A stretch of 64,000 nt of DNA, taken from contig NZ_LQOT01000044.1 of NCBI RefSeq assembly GCF_002101585.1, positions 1 through 64,000 on the forward strand. The letters run 5' to 3'. The DNA is from Mycolicibacter engbaekii. Its GTDB lineage: Bacteria > Actinomycetota > Actinomycetes > Mycobacteriales > Mycobacteriaceae. The position numbers were made by a program, and so were the translations under genes. Below, piece by piece: positions 53,881 to 64,000 of the stretch; position 1 is the stretch's first letter, and each line of letters opens with the position of its first letter. The notes beneath the pieces were generated by a model. The model saw nothing but the letters and a program-made list of their open reading frames with translations, made no database searches and was not told the DNA's origin.

Positions 53881-55158
53881 CTATATGTCCGCAGAGGACA
53901 ACACGGCAGCGCCGTACCACTGGCACAGCAGCAGGGCGATCTCGACGTCGAGACGGTCCTCGGCGATCGGGCGCCCGCGTCGCTCCACCGCCCGCTGCAC
54001 CCGGTACTTCACCGTGTTGACATGCAGGTGAAGCTGTTCGCCGGCCGCTTTGAAGCTGGACCCGGTCCGCAGGAACACCCGCAGCGTCTCGCGCAGCCGG
54101 CCGTCGGCCTCGGTCGCGCAGGCCAGCGGGCCGAGCACCTCGCCGACCCACGCCCGCGCGCCCGCCAGATTGTCGCCGCCGAGCAGCGCCGCAGCCGACA
54201 GTCCGGGGTCACCGGCCGCGCTGACGCGAGCGGCGGGTTCGCCGGCGGCGACCGCCAGCCGGTGCGCCGCCATCGCCTGCTGGTGTGAGCGACGGAAACC
54301 CTCGACACCGGCGAGCGGATCACCGATGGTCACCCAGGGCTCGTCGTCCGCGGCGAGCGCGCAGGCCCGGATCTGTTCCACCACATCGGTTTCGGCCGCC
54401 GACGGCAGCGGAAGCCAGGCCCATCCGCATGCGCTGTCGGCCGGAACGAACAGCGGCGCCCCGCGCACCGGCAGTGAGTCGGCCAGTTGCTTGACGAAAC
54501 TCTCCGCTGCCGCCAGCCGGTCGCCGGCGGAGTCGGGATACCACACCACCACCCCCACATGGGTGCGTCGCAGCGGGTAGCGGATCGCGGTGGTCATGGC
54601 GTCGACGTCGAGGCTCTCGTCGGCAAGGATTTCGCGGACCCGCAACGCGCGCACCGCGTTTCGGCTCTCCAGCCAGCGCTCCCGCTCGGCCTGGTAGACG
54701 GCGGACACCTGTTGGGACATCTCGTCGACGTAGCCGAACATCAGCGTCGACATGCTGCCGAGGACGCTCAGGCTCAGATCGGGGTCCAGCTCGGCGGCAC
54801 GGATCTCCGCCAGCACCAACTGCAGCGCCACCGAGTGGCCCAGCCGGTAGCCGCGCACCAAGGCGTTGACCGGCACCCCGCGCTGGGCCAGCCGGCGGGC
54901 ATGCTCCAGAGCGACTGCGGGAGCCGCGATCTCGGTGACCGGGATGTTGTGGCGGATCGCCGAGAAGTACGCCTCGACATTGGCTGCGACGGTCTCATGC
55001 AGCAGTTGCAGCAGCGACGAGTCGCTGGTCAGGTCCGGCGACTGCTTGGCAACCAGATCCTCGATCACCGCGATCGTCTCGGCCAGGCGATCGTAGAGGC
55101 GCTGCGAGATGGCGATCGCGGCCTCGGCGACGTTCGCGTCGTCGGTGGGAGCGGCCAT
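53881..55158 (-). CDS. CdaR/PucR family transcriptional regulator
   Basis: A 425-residue regulator with the RsbRD/PucR arrangement. The N-terminal helical region (about 1-170) includes LARRGVPVNALVRGYRLGH-like sequence typical of actinobacterial members. A GGDEF-like middle domain (about 175-300) follows. The C-terminal PucR HTH is LRETLRVFLRTGSSFKAAGEQLHLHVNTVKYRVQRA (about 360-395). It lies upstream of alkB in the same orientation and is the obvious candidate for controlling it; the effector is unknown. Confidence 0.82.
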   Translation of the reverse strand: MAAPTDDANVAEAAIAISQRLYDRLAETIAVIEDLVAKQSPDLTSDSSLLQLLHETVAANVEAYFSAIRHNIPVTEIAAPAVALEHARRLAQRGVPVNALVRGYRLGHSVALQLVLAEIRAAELDPDLSLSVLGSMSTLMFGYVDEMSQQVSAVYQAERERWLESRNAVRALRVREILADESLDVDAMTTAIRYPLRRTHVGVVVWYPDSAGDRLAAAESFVKQLADSLPVRGAPLFVPADSACGWAWLPLPSAAETDVVEQIRACALAADDEPWVTIGDPLAGVEGFRRSHQQAMAAHRLAVAAGEPAARVSAAGDPGLSAAALLGGDNLAGARAWVGEVLGPLACATEADGRLRETLRVFLRTGSSFKAAGEQLHLHVNTVKYRVQRAVERRGRPIAEDRLDVEIALLLCQWYGAAVLSSADI

Positions 55159-55210
55159 AGCCAGACCGTAGTCGCCGGCTCGGCGATTGCAACGCGCCGG
55201 GCGACGCGGC

Positions 55211-55936
55211 TCAGGCCCGCCGGGGTGCGGCCAGCCGCTCCCGGCGCAGCAGGTTCACTTCCGGCAGCTCCAGGGCGGGCAGGTCGCCGACCACCTTCGA
55301 CAGCAGCAGATCCGCCAGCTCGGGGTTACGGGCCAGGCACGGGCCGTGCAGATAGGTGGCCACGACGCTGCCCTGCACCGCGCCGTCGTAGCCGTCGCCG
55401 TCCCGGTTGCCGGCGCCCTTGGTGACCGCACTGAGCGGCGCGGCGTCCGGTCCCAACACGGTGCCGCCACGGTGGTTCTCGAACCCGGTCAGCGGCGCGC
55501 TCAACCCCGCCAGCAGCGGGGTGGCCACCACTTCGCCGATGCTGCGCGACTCCTGCGGCGAGGTGGTCACGTCGAGCAGCCCGACCCCGTCGACCCGCTC
55601 CCCGGCCGAGGTCTCATACCAGTGCCCGAGCACCTGGATGGCTGCGCAGATCGCCAGCACGGGCGCGCCGCGTGCGGCCGCGCGCTGCAACCCCGGGTGG
55701 GTGATCAGATGCCGGGTGGCCAGCCGCTGCGCGTAGTCCTCGGCGCCGCCCAGGGTGTAGAGGTCCAAGGATTCGGGCACCGGCTCGGCCAGGGTGATCT
55801 CGACGATCTCGGCGGGGATGCCGCGCAGCAGCAGTCGCTGCCGCAGCACCACGGCGTTGCCGCCGTCGCCGTAGGTGCCCATCACGTCGGGCAGCACCAG
55901 CCCGATCCGCACGGTGCTGATCGCGCTGTCAGCCAT
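55211..55936 (-). CDS. gatD: Lipid II isoglutaminyl synthase, glutaminase subunit GatD
   Basis: A 241-residue class I glutamine amidotransferase. Nucleophile Cys97 in PVLAICAAIQVLG, catalytic His in VATYLHGPCLARNPEL, and ENHRGGTVLG near the oxyanion site. It supplies ammonia to MurT for amidation of D-Glu in lipid II. It overlaps murT by eight bases, so the complex is made in balance. The older name cobQ2 reflects family resemblance only. It matches Rv3713. Confidence 0.92.
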   Translation of the reverse strand: MADSAISTVRIGLVLPDVMGTYGDGGNAVVLRQRLLLRGIPAEIVEITLAEPVPESLDLYTLGGAEDYAQRLATRHLITHPGLQRAAARGAPVLAICAAIQVLGHWYETSAGERVDGVGLLDVTTSPQESRSIGEVVATPLLAGLSAPLTGFENHRGGTVLGPDAAPLSAVTKGAGNRDGDGYDGAVQGSVVATYLHGPCLARNPELADLLLSKVVGDLPALELPEVNLLRRERLAAPRRA

Positions 55937-57155
55937 TGCCCAGCCTCCGCTGCAGTTGCAGGAACGCGGTGTAGTTGGCGACTACCTCGACCGGCCCGGG
56001 TGGGCAGGATGCGATCGCCGCCAGGGTGTCGTGCACCAGCGTGTGCGCCACCCCGGCATAGCCGAGCCGCACCGCCAGATCGGTGCCGCGCTCACCGGCG
56101 GCCACCACGTGGACACCCTCGAAGTGTTCGAACCGGACGTCCCACAGCCACGAGAGGTCTTCGCCGTCGGGCACCTGCCCGTTGACGGCGATCACCACCC
56201 CGGCAGCATGCTTGTCGACCATCGACAGGGCTTCCTGCCAACCGGCCGGGTTCTTGGCCAGCAGCATCCGCACGGTGTGGTCGCCCACCTGGATGCTGCG
56301 GTAGCGGCCGGCCACCTCGTCGACCGCGGACACCGCCGCCACCGCTTTGGCGGGATCGGCGCCCAGCGCCACCGCCGCCGCGACGGCCTGGGCGGCGTTG
56401 CCGCGGTTGACGGTGCCGGGCAGCGCCAGATGCATGGGCAGCACCAGGCCGTCCGGTCCGTACAGGGAGTCGTCGTCGAACCACCACTGCGGGGTGGGGC
56501 GGCTGAATTCGCTGCCCGTCGAGCGCCAGTGCTCCTCGAGGCGATCGATCACCTCGCCGCTGCGCGGGCAGCTGACCGAGTCGCCGGACCAGCCGGCGCG
56601 TGCGGAGACCCAGACCACGTTGGGGCAGTCGTAGGCGGCCGAGGTCATCAGGACGTCGTCGCAGTTGGCGACCACCACGGTCTGCGGGTGACGCGCCAGT
56701 CCCATGCGCAGGGCGCGTTCCACGGCGTTGATCTCGCCGACGCGGTCCAGCTGGTCCCGCGACAGGTTGAGCAGCACCACCACGGCCGGTGACACCGCGT
56801 CGGCGACGTGCGGGACATGCATCTCGTCGACTTCGAGCGCCGCCAGTTGCGCGCCCCGGTCGGCGGCCAGCGCCGCCACCAGCCCGGCGTCCATGTTGGC
56901 GCCCTCGGCATTGGTGGCCACCGCGCCCAGATCCTGCAGGGCAGCGGCCAGCATGCGGGTGGTGGTGGACTTGCCGTTGGTGCCGGTGACGATGGCGGTG
57001 CGCCGCCCCGTCCCGAGCTGACGCAGGATCGAGCGGTCCAGGGTCATGGCGACCAGTCCGCCGATCATCGCGCCGGCCCCGCGCCCGGTCACCCGCGACG
57101 CCCACCGGGCACTCGCCCCGGCGGCCAGCGCCATGCGTCCGCGGGCGGTGATCAT
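55929..57155 (-). CDS. murT: Lipid II isoglutaminyl synthase, catalytic subunit MurT
   Basis: A 408-residue Mur-ligase-like enzyme. ATP-binding P-loop TGTNGKSTTTR (57-67), LNLSRDQLDRVGE central motif, a small Cys-containing insert (NCDD, DCPN, SCPRSG, about 168-205), and a C-terminal DUF1727 region. With GatD it amidates the alpha-carboxyl of D-iso-glutamate in lipid II, needed for normal cross-linking. The N-terminus is not a signal peptide. It matches Rv3712. Confidence 0.93.
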   Translation of the reverse strand: MITARGRMALAAGASARWASRVTGRGAGAMIGGLVAMTLDRSILRQLGTGRRTAIVTGTNGKSTTTRMLAAALQDLGAVATNAEGANMDAGLVAALAADRGAQLAALEVDEMHVPHVADAVSPAVVVLLNLSRDQLDRVGEINAVERALRMGLARHPQTVVVANCDDVLMTSAAYDCPNVVWVSARAGWSGDSVSCPRSGEVIDRLEEHWRSTGSEFSRPTPQWWFDDDSLYGPDGLVLPMHLALPGTVNRGNAAQAVAAAVALGADPAKAVAAVSAVDEVAGRYRSIQVGDHTVRMLLAKNPAGWQEALSMVDKHAAGVVIAVNGQVPDGEDLSWLWDVRFEHFEGVHVVAAGERGTDLAVRLGYAGVAHTLVHDTLAAIASCPPGPVEVVANYTAFLQLQRRLGNG

Positions 57156-57264
57156 GGCCTGATTTTAGGGTGGCGGCAAGCCCGGGGCGTGCGCCGGGCA
57201 GTTCGAGCGGCGACACGGGCGGCGGCACCCCGTCTGGGACTCCCCGTCATGCCATCCTCGTCAC

Positions 57265-58254
57265 ATGAGTGCTCGGTGGGGCCGCCCGGCCCGCGAAACC
57301 GGCGACGGTTGGGTGGTCGTCGACGTCGAGACATCGGGCTTTCGGCCCGGGCAGGCCCGGGTGCTCAGCCTCGCCGCGCTGGTGCTCGACCCGCAGGGCC
57401 GGGTGGAACATTCGGTGTCGCATCTGGTGAATCCCGGTACCGACCCGGGCCCCACCCACGTGCACGGGCTGACCGCCGAGATGCTGGCGGGGCAGCCACG
57501 ATTCGCCGACGTCGTCGACGAGGTCGCCGCGCTGCTGCCGGGGCGCACTCTGGTGGCCCACAACGTGACGTTCGACTACACGTTCCTGGCGGCCGAAGCC
57601 GAGATGGCCGGTGCAGAACTGCCCGTCGACTCGGTGATGTGCACTTTGGAGCTGGCCCGCCGGCTGGACCTGGGTCTGCCCAACCTGCGGTTGCAGACGC
57701 TGGCCGCGCACTGGGGCGTGGTCGCGACCCGGGCGCATGACGCACTCGATGACGCCCGGGTGCTGGCCGGGGTGCTCCAGCCCGCGCTGCAGCGGGCCCG
57801 GGAACGCGACGTGTGGCTGCCGGTGCGGCCGGTGAGCCGCCGCCGCTGGCCCAACGGCCGGATCACCCACGACGAACTGCGGCCGCTGAAGGCCCTGGCC
57901 TCGCGGATGCCGTGTGCGTACCTCAACCCGGGCCGCTATGTGCGGGGGCGCCCGCTGGTGCAGGGCATGCGGGTGGCGCTGTCGGCGGAGTGCACCCGCA
58001 CGCACGAGGAACTCGTGGAACGCATCCTGCACGCCGGCCTGGCCTACAGCGACGTCGTCGATGCCCACACCTCGCTGGTGATCTGCAACGAGGAGCGGCC
58101 CGAGCAGGGCAAGGGCTACCTGGCGCGCGAGCTGGGTGTGCCGACGGTCTCCGACCGCGACTTCATGGCCTGCGTCGAGCGGGTGGTTGACGGCACCGGC
58201 ATCGAGGAGTTCGTCGACGCCGGTGCGGCCGGTGAGCAGATTTCGCTGTTCTGA
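57265..58254 (+). CDS. DnaQ-like 3'-5' exonuclease with BRCT domain
   Basis: A 329-residue protein. The N-terminal DEDDh exonuclease (about 1-180) has Exo I VVVDVETSG, Exo II HNVTFDYTFL and Exo III HDALDDARVLAG. The C-terminal BRCT domain (about 225-315) includes GMRVALSAECTRTHEELVERIL and the conserved Trp-free core VVDAHTSLVICNE. It may proofread DNA synthesis or degrade repair intermediates. M. tuberculosis Rv3711c is the positional match; replicative proofreading there is mainly by DnaE1's own domain. Confidence 0.88.
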   Translation: MSARWGRPARETGDGWVVVDVETSGFRPGQARVLSLAALVLDPQGRVEHSVSHLVNPGTDPGPTHVHGLTAEMLAGQPRFADVVDEVAALLPGRTLVAHNVTFDYTFLAAEAEMAGAELPVDSVMCTLELARRLDLGLPNLRLQTLAAHWGVVATRAHDALDDARVLAGVLQPALQRARERDVWLPVRPVSRRRWPNGRITHDELRPLKALASRMPCAYLNPGRYVRGRPLVQGMRVALSAECTRTHEELVERILHAGLAYSDVVDAHTSLVICNEERPEQGKGYLARELGVPTVSDRDFMACVERVVDGTGIEEFVDAGAAGEQISLF

Positions 58255-58325
58255 CGCAACTTCCTCGTCCGTCACTGCAGCCGCTTCTGCCTCGACTGTC
58301 AGCGCTGGGCGGGCGTAATGCGTGT

Positions 58326-58390
58326 GCCCGCCTCTGAGCGACAACCCCGACAACCACCGCCGTGGCGGCCGTTGTCGCTCAGAGGTGGGC
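58326..58390. repeat. Palindromic intergenic repeat, copy 2
   Basis: Arms of 19 nt (58326-58344, 58372-58390) with one G-U position and a 27-nt centre that itself contains a short CCGCC/GGCGG hairpin. The right arm is identical to that of the copy at 32443-32461. It lies between the convergent exonuclease and leuA genes and could terminate both. Confidence 0.72.
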
Positions 58391-58458
58391 GCAGGTCACC
58401 CAGCCGATCCGCGGTTGCCCATGGGGCGGATGTGGCGCTGGGGAACTGTTGGGGAACT

Positions 58459-60361
<1,903 letters not shown>

Positions 60362-60377
<16 letters not shown>

Positions 60378-60430
60378 CGTCCGAGCAGGAGCGCGCGCAG
60401 CACGTCGAAGAGTTTACACGCCGATGGCAT
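60362..60430 (-). CDS. leuL: Leucine leader peptide (LeuL)
   Basis: ATG 60430 opens a 22-codon ORF with Leu at residues 7, 11, 14, 15 and 16 ([12 protein letters not shown] at the end) and stops inside the attenuator. GTG 60403 would give a 13-residue version with the same Leu cluster. Ribosomes stalling at the LLL run when leucyl-tRNA is scarce would keep stem A open and let leuA be transcribed. No strong SD is visible for either start. Confidence 0.7.
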
Positions 60431-60552
60431 GGCCCCGGCGCGATGTCCTCGCACGATGCCGCTCCGGAGGCCGAGTGAACGGGCGAAATGCTTCCCCTAT
60501 CCTTGTTGAGGTTATAGAGGCCCGATCAGTCAAATCGGCGGAAAGGACGACC

Positions 60553-61818
60553 GTGGCGCTCGTCGTGCAGAAATACGGCGGATCGTCGGTGGCCGACGCC
60601 GACCGGGTTCGTCGGGTCGCCGAGCGCATCGTCGAGACCAAAAGGGCCGGCAACGAGGTCGTGGTGGTCTGTTCGGCGATGGGCGACACCACCGACGACC
60701 TGCTGGACCTGGCGCAGCAGGTCTGCTCCGCGCCGCCGGCCCGTGAGCTGGACATGTTGCTGACCGCCGGGGAGCGGATCTCCAATGCGCTGGTGGCCAT
60801 GGCCGTCGAGGAGCTGGGCTGCAACGCGCGTTCCTTCACCGGCTCGCAGGCCGGCGTCATCACCACCGGGGCCCACGGCAAGGCCAAGATCATCGACGTC
60901 ACACCGGGCCGGCTGCAGGCCGCCCTCGGCGAGGACCAGGTGGTGCTGGTCGCCGGCTTCCAGGGCGTCAGCCAGGACACCAAGGACGTCACCACGTTGG
61001 GCCGCGGCGGCTCGGACACCACCGCGGTGGCCCTGGCCGCGGCGCTGCACGCCGATGTCTGCGAGATCTACACCGATGTCGACGGCATCTTCAGCGCCGA
61101 CCCGCGCATCGTGCCCAACGCCAAGCGCCTGGACACCGTCACCTTCGAGGAGATGCTCGAACTCGCCGCCTGCGGCGCCAAGGTGCTCATGCTGCGCTGC
61201 GTGGAATACGCCCGCCGCTACCACCTGCCCATCCACGTCCGGTCCTCCTACTCGGACAAGCCCGGCACCATCGTTTCCGGATCGATCAAGGACATCCCCA
61301 TGGAAGACGCCATCCTGACCGGAGTCGCGCACGACCGCAGCGAAGCCAAGGTGACCGTGGTCGGCATCCCCGACCTGCCCGGCTACGCCGCCAAGATCTT
61401 CCGGGCCGTCGCCGACGCCGACATCAACATCGACATGGTGCTGCAGAACGTCTCCAAGGTCGAGGACGGCAAGACCGACATCACCTTCACCTGCCCCCGC
61501 GACAACGGCCCGGCCGCGGTGGCCAAGCTGGAGTCGCTCAAGAGCGAGATCGGCTTCGCCGAGGTGCTCTACGACGCCAAGGTGGGCAAGGTGTCGCTGA
61601 TCGGCGCCGGGATGCGCAGCCACCCGGGTGTGACGGCCACGTTCTGCGAGACGCTGGCCGACAACGGGGTCAACATCGACTTGATCTCCACCTCCGAGAT
61701 CCGGATCTCGGTGCTGTGCGCCGAGGACGATCTGGACAAGGCCGTCGTCGCCCTGCACGAGGCGTTCGCGCTCGGCAGCGACGAGGCGGCCACCGTCTAC
61801 GGCGGGACGGGGCGCTAA
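60553..61818 (+). CDS. ask: Aspartokinase
   Basis: A 421-residue aspartokinase, the first step of lysine, threonine, methionine and diaminopimelate synthesis. Catalytic domain [12 protein letters not shown] (Lys), [12 protein letters not shown] and [17 protein letters not shown]. Two ACT domains (about 265-421) mediate lysine/threonine feedback. GTG 60553 has AAAGGA five bases upstream. An internal SD and ATG at 61300 would give the 172-residue beta subunit. asd starts at the next base after the stop. Confidence 0.95.
   Translation: MALVVQKYGGSSVADADRVRRVAERIVETKRAGNEVVVVCSAMGDTTDDLLDLAQQVCSAPPARELDMLLTAGERISNALVAMAVEELGCNARSFTGSQAGVITTGAHGKAKIIDVTPGRLQAALGEDQVVLVAGFQGVSQDTKDVTTLGRGGSDTTAVALAAALHADVCEIYTDVDGIFSADPRIVPNAKRLDTVTFEEMLELAACGAKVLMLRCVEYARRYHLPIHVRSSYSDKPGTIVSGSIKDIPMEDAILTGVAHDRSEAKVTVVGIPDLPGYAAKIFRAVADADINIDMVLQNVSKVEDGKTDITFTCPRDNGPAAVAKLESLKSEIGFAEVLYDAKVGKVSLIGAGMRSHPGVTATFCETLADNGVNIDLISTSEIRISVLCAEDDLDKAVVALHEAFALGSDEAATVYGGTGR
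61300..61818 (+). CDS. ask: Aspartokinase beta subunit (internal in-frame start)
   Basis: AAGGA at 61288-61292 precedes ATG 61300 by seven bases. Translation from here gives the two ACT domains alone (172 residues, starting [17 protein letters not shown]). In Corynebacterium and M. smegmatis type aspartokinases the beta chain arises from just such an internal start and forms an alpha2beta2 enzyme. Here it is predicted, not shown. Confidence 0.6.
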   Translation: MEDAILTGVAHDRSEAKVTVVGIPDLPGYAAKIFRAVADADINIDMVLQNVSKVEDGKTDITFTCPRDNGPAAVAKLESLKSEIGFAEVLYDAKVGKVSLIGAGMRSHPGVTATFCETLADNGVNIDLISTSEIRISVLCAEDDLDKAVVALHEAFALGSDEAATVYGGTGR

Positions 61819-62865
<1,047 letters not shown>

Positions 62866-62882
62866 CGCGGCTCCCCCCAGGC

Positions 62883-62942
62883 GCCGAACGTGTACTCAGC
62901 CCGAAATTCTCCAGGATTTTTCGGGCTGAATACACGCTCGGC
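62883..62942. repeat. Long hairpin after asd that runs into the DUF4185 start
   Basis: Arms of 24 nt (62883-62906, 62919-62942) differ from perfect pairing at two positions; the centre is 12 nt. The arm core is CGTGTACTCAGCCCGAAA. It begins 18 bp after the asd stop and may terminate that operon. It resembles the other palindromes here in arm length and mismatch number but not in sequence. Confidence 0.65.
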
Positions 62943-64000
62943 GGGGTCGGCGGTGATGGCACTGCTGTTGGCGCTGCCCGCGACGGCGCACGCCGAGCCG
63001 CCCGCACCCATCCCGCGTCCGGTGCTGTGGCCGCTCGCCGAGGGCCAAGTGGTGCGCATCGGCCCCACCGCCGGAACCGGCACGCCCACCGGCGATTACG
63101 GGATCGGCGCCACCGACCTGTGCGAGTTCATGGAGTTCCCCAGCGCGGTGCTGCAGATCTGCGGCGACAGCTTCGCAGGGCAGGGCGTGGGCTACGGCGG
63201 CTGGTATTCGCCGATCGCGCTGCGCGCCGATCCCGACTCGGTGGATGACCCCGCCGGGGTGCGCTACACCGGGGTGCTGGGAGTGGACAAGCCGCTGCTC
63301 GCCGACCCGGCGCCGGTGGGCGCAAACCAACTGCCGGCCGGGATCGTGTCGATCAACCGGACCAACTATCTGCTGGTGACCACCGCGAAGATGCTGGTGC
63401 CACAGAGCTCGCGGCTGGTGAAAGCCGATCCGGCGCAACCGGGTTGGCAGACGGTTCCCGGATCGGTGCGACCGGCCTCCTATCAGGATCACGGCCAGTC
63501 CCAGATCAGCGGCTACTACGACCCGGTGCCGACGCCGGACTCGGCCACCGGCTGGGTGTACATCGTCGCCAACAACTTCGACCGCAGCGCCGCGGTGACG
63601 CTCTACCGGGTCGCCCCGGCCCGGTTCACCGACCGCAGCGCCTGGCAGGGCTGGTCGGCGAGCGCCGGCTGGGGACATCCGCCCACACCGCTGTGGAACG
63701 ACCAGATCGGTGAGCTCAGCCTGCGCCAGGTCGACGGCAAGCCGGTGCTGTCCTACTTCAACGGCACCACCGGCAACATGGAGGTGCGGGTCGCCTACGA
63801 GCCGACCGGGCTGGGCACCGCCCCGGTGACCACGGTGGTCCAGCATGCCGAGTGGCCGGATCCGCCGGTGCCCGTCGAGACCCTGCCGTCACCGTTCGAC
63901 AACCGCCTGGCTCAGCCCTACGGCGGCTACATCTCCCCGGGATCGACGCTGGACGAGCTGCGGGTGTTCGTCAGCCAATGGAACACCCAGCCGCGGGACC
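62890..64000 (+). CDS. Secreted DUF4185 protein, C-terminus outside the window
   Basis: An open frame from GTG 62890 (or GTG 62953/ATG 62956) to the window end, about 370 codons without a stop. A hydrophobic segment MALLLALPATAHAEPPAP suggests a signal peptide. The body has the DUF4185 beta-propeller-like features: GDSFAGQGVGYGGWYSP, YYDPVPTPDSATGWVYIVANNF, and WNDQIGELSLRQVDGKPVLSYF. Rv3707c is the positional match. The longer start adds residues encoded by the hairpin and gives the signal peptide a basic N-region; the short start lacks one. Confidence 0.75.
   Translation, partial: MYSARNSPGFFGLNTRSAGSAVMALLLALPATAHAEPPAPIPRPVLWPLAEGQVVRIGPTAGTGTPTGDYGIGATDLCEFMEFPSAVLQICGDSFAGQGVGYGGWYSPIALRADPDSVDDPAGVRYTGVLGVDKPLLADPAPVGANQLPAGIVSINRTNYLLVTTAKMLVPQSSRLVKADPAQPGWQTVPGSVRPASYQDHGQSQISGYYDPVPTPDSATGWVYIVANNFDRSAAVTLYRVAPARFTDRSAWQGWSASAGWGHPPTPLWNDQIGELSLRQVDGKPVLSYFNGTTGNMEVRVAYEPTGLGTAPVTTVVQHAEWPDPPVPVETLPSPFDNRLAQPYGGYISPGSTLDELRVFVSQWNTQPRD

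Overview
The window is high-G+C actinobacterial DNA and almost certainly mycobacterial. It carries an MmpS/MmpL pair with a TetR regulator, a LucA homologue, the TcrX/TcrY two-component system, MurT/GatD, LigC beside a LigD-type primase, a WS/DGAT acyltransferase, a fatty-acyl-AMP ligase and several Mycobacterium-type DUF families. From memory, gene order follows the M. tuberculosis block from about Rv3775 (lipE) down to Rv3707c. Insertions and losses relative to that block mark the accessory parts. The species cannot be fixed from this sequence.

Layout. 1-145: end of an IS481-like insertion sequence cut by the window edge. 0.26-7.4 kb: lipE, a thioesterase, an SMR transporter and echA21 in one overlapping minus-strand run; then a TIGR03086 protein, TerC, small proteins, and hisC2 with two downstream lipid-binding-type genes. 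7.49-10.4 kb: tRNA-Ser(GCT), tRNA-Arg(ACG), a decayed tRNA-Arg copy, and an accessory cassette of three paralogous polytopic membrane proteins behind a small DNA-binding protein. 10.5-21.5 kb: amidohydrolase/APH pair, tcrXY, two overlapping micro-ORFs, an alkyl-sulfatase-like hydrolase, tyrA, the tadA pair and tRNA-Ser(CGA). 21.5-32.4 kb: mostly accessory genes: TetR/NTF2-like/P450, DUF4333, metalloprotease, an extra Ami1-like amidase, WS/DGAT, Nudix, FAAL, a Cys-rich mini-protein with DUF302, and haloalkane dehalogenase. 32.5-40.6 kb: ligC and primase, TetR-mmpS-mmpL, a secreted DUF5078 protein, DUF4226 and lucA. 40.6-52.3 kb: tRNA-Ser(GGA), SRP RNA (ffs), aspartate aminotransferase, CHAP protein, dnaX, two cyclopropane-fatty-acid-synthase-like methyltransferases with FAD enzymes, ami1, ybaB and recR. 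52.3-55.2 kb: alkB, a truncated rubredoxin, an intact rubredoxin and a CdaR/PucR regulator. 55.2-64 kb: gatD-murT, an exonuclease with BRCT domain, leuA with a leucine leader peptide, ask-asd, and the start of a DUF4185 gene.

Functional themes are cell-envelope building and remodelling (MurT/GatD, amidases, CHAP, MmpS/L, CFA methyltransferases), aspartate-family and branched-chain amino-acid synthesis (ask, asd, leuA, aspartate aminotransferase), aromatic amino-acid synthesis (tyrA, hisC2), lipid and alkane metabolism (AlkB/rubredoxin, FAAL, thioesterase, EchA21, P450), and DNA metabolism (dnaX, recR, LigC, primase, exonuclease).

Non-coding structure is unusually rich. It includes a repeat with a 56-bp period at two loci whose stem shows compensatory changes, a 19-bp-armed palindromic repeat present twice, two further long hairpins at gene ends, a tRNA relic fused to an ORF, a leucine attenuator before leuA, and clear inverted repeats in front of both TetR-linked operons and the DUF302 gene. 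No stretch over 300 bases lacks a feature. No CRISPR array or rRNA was seen.
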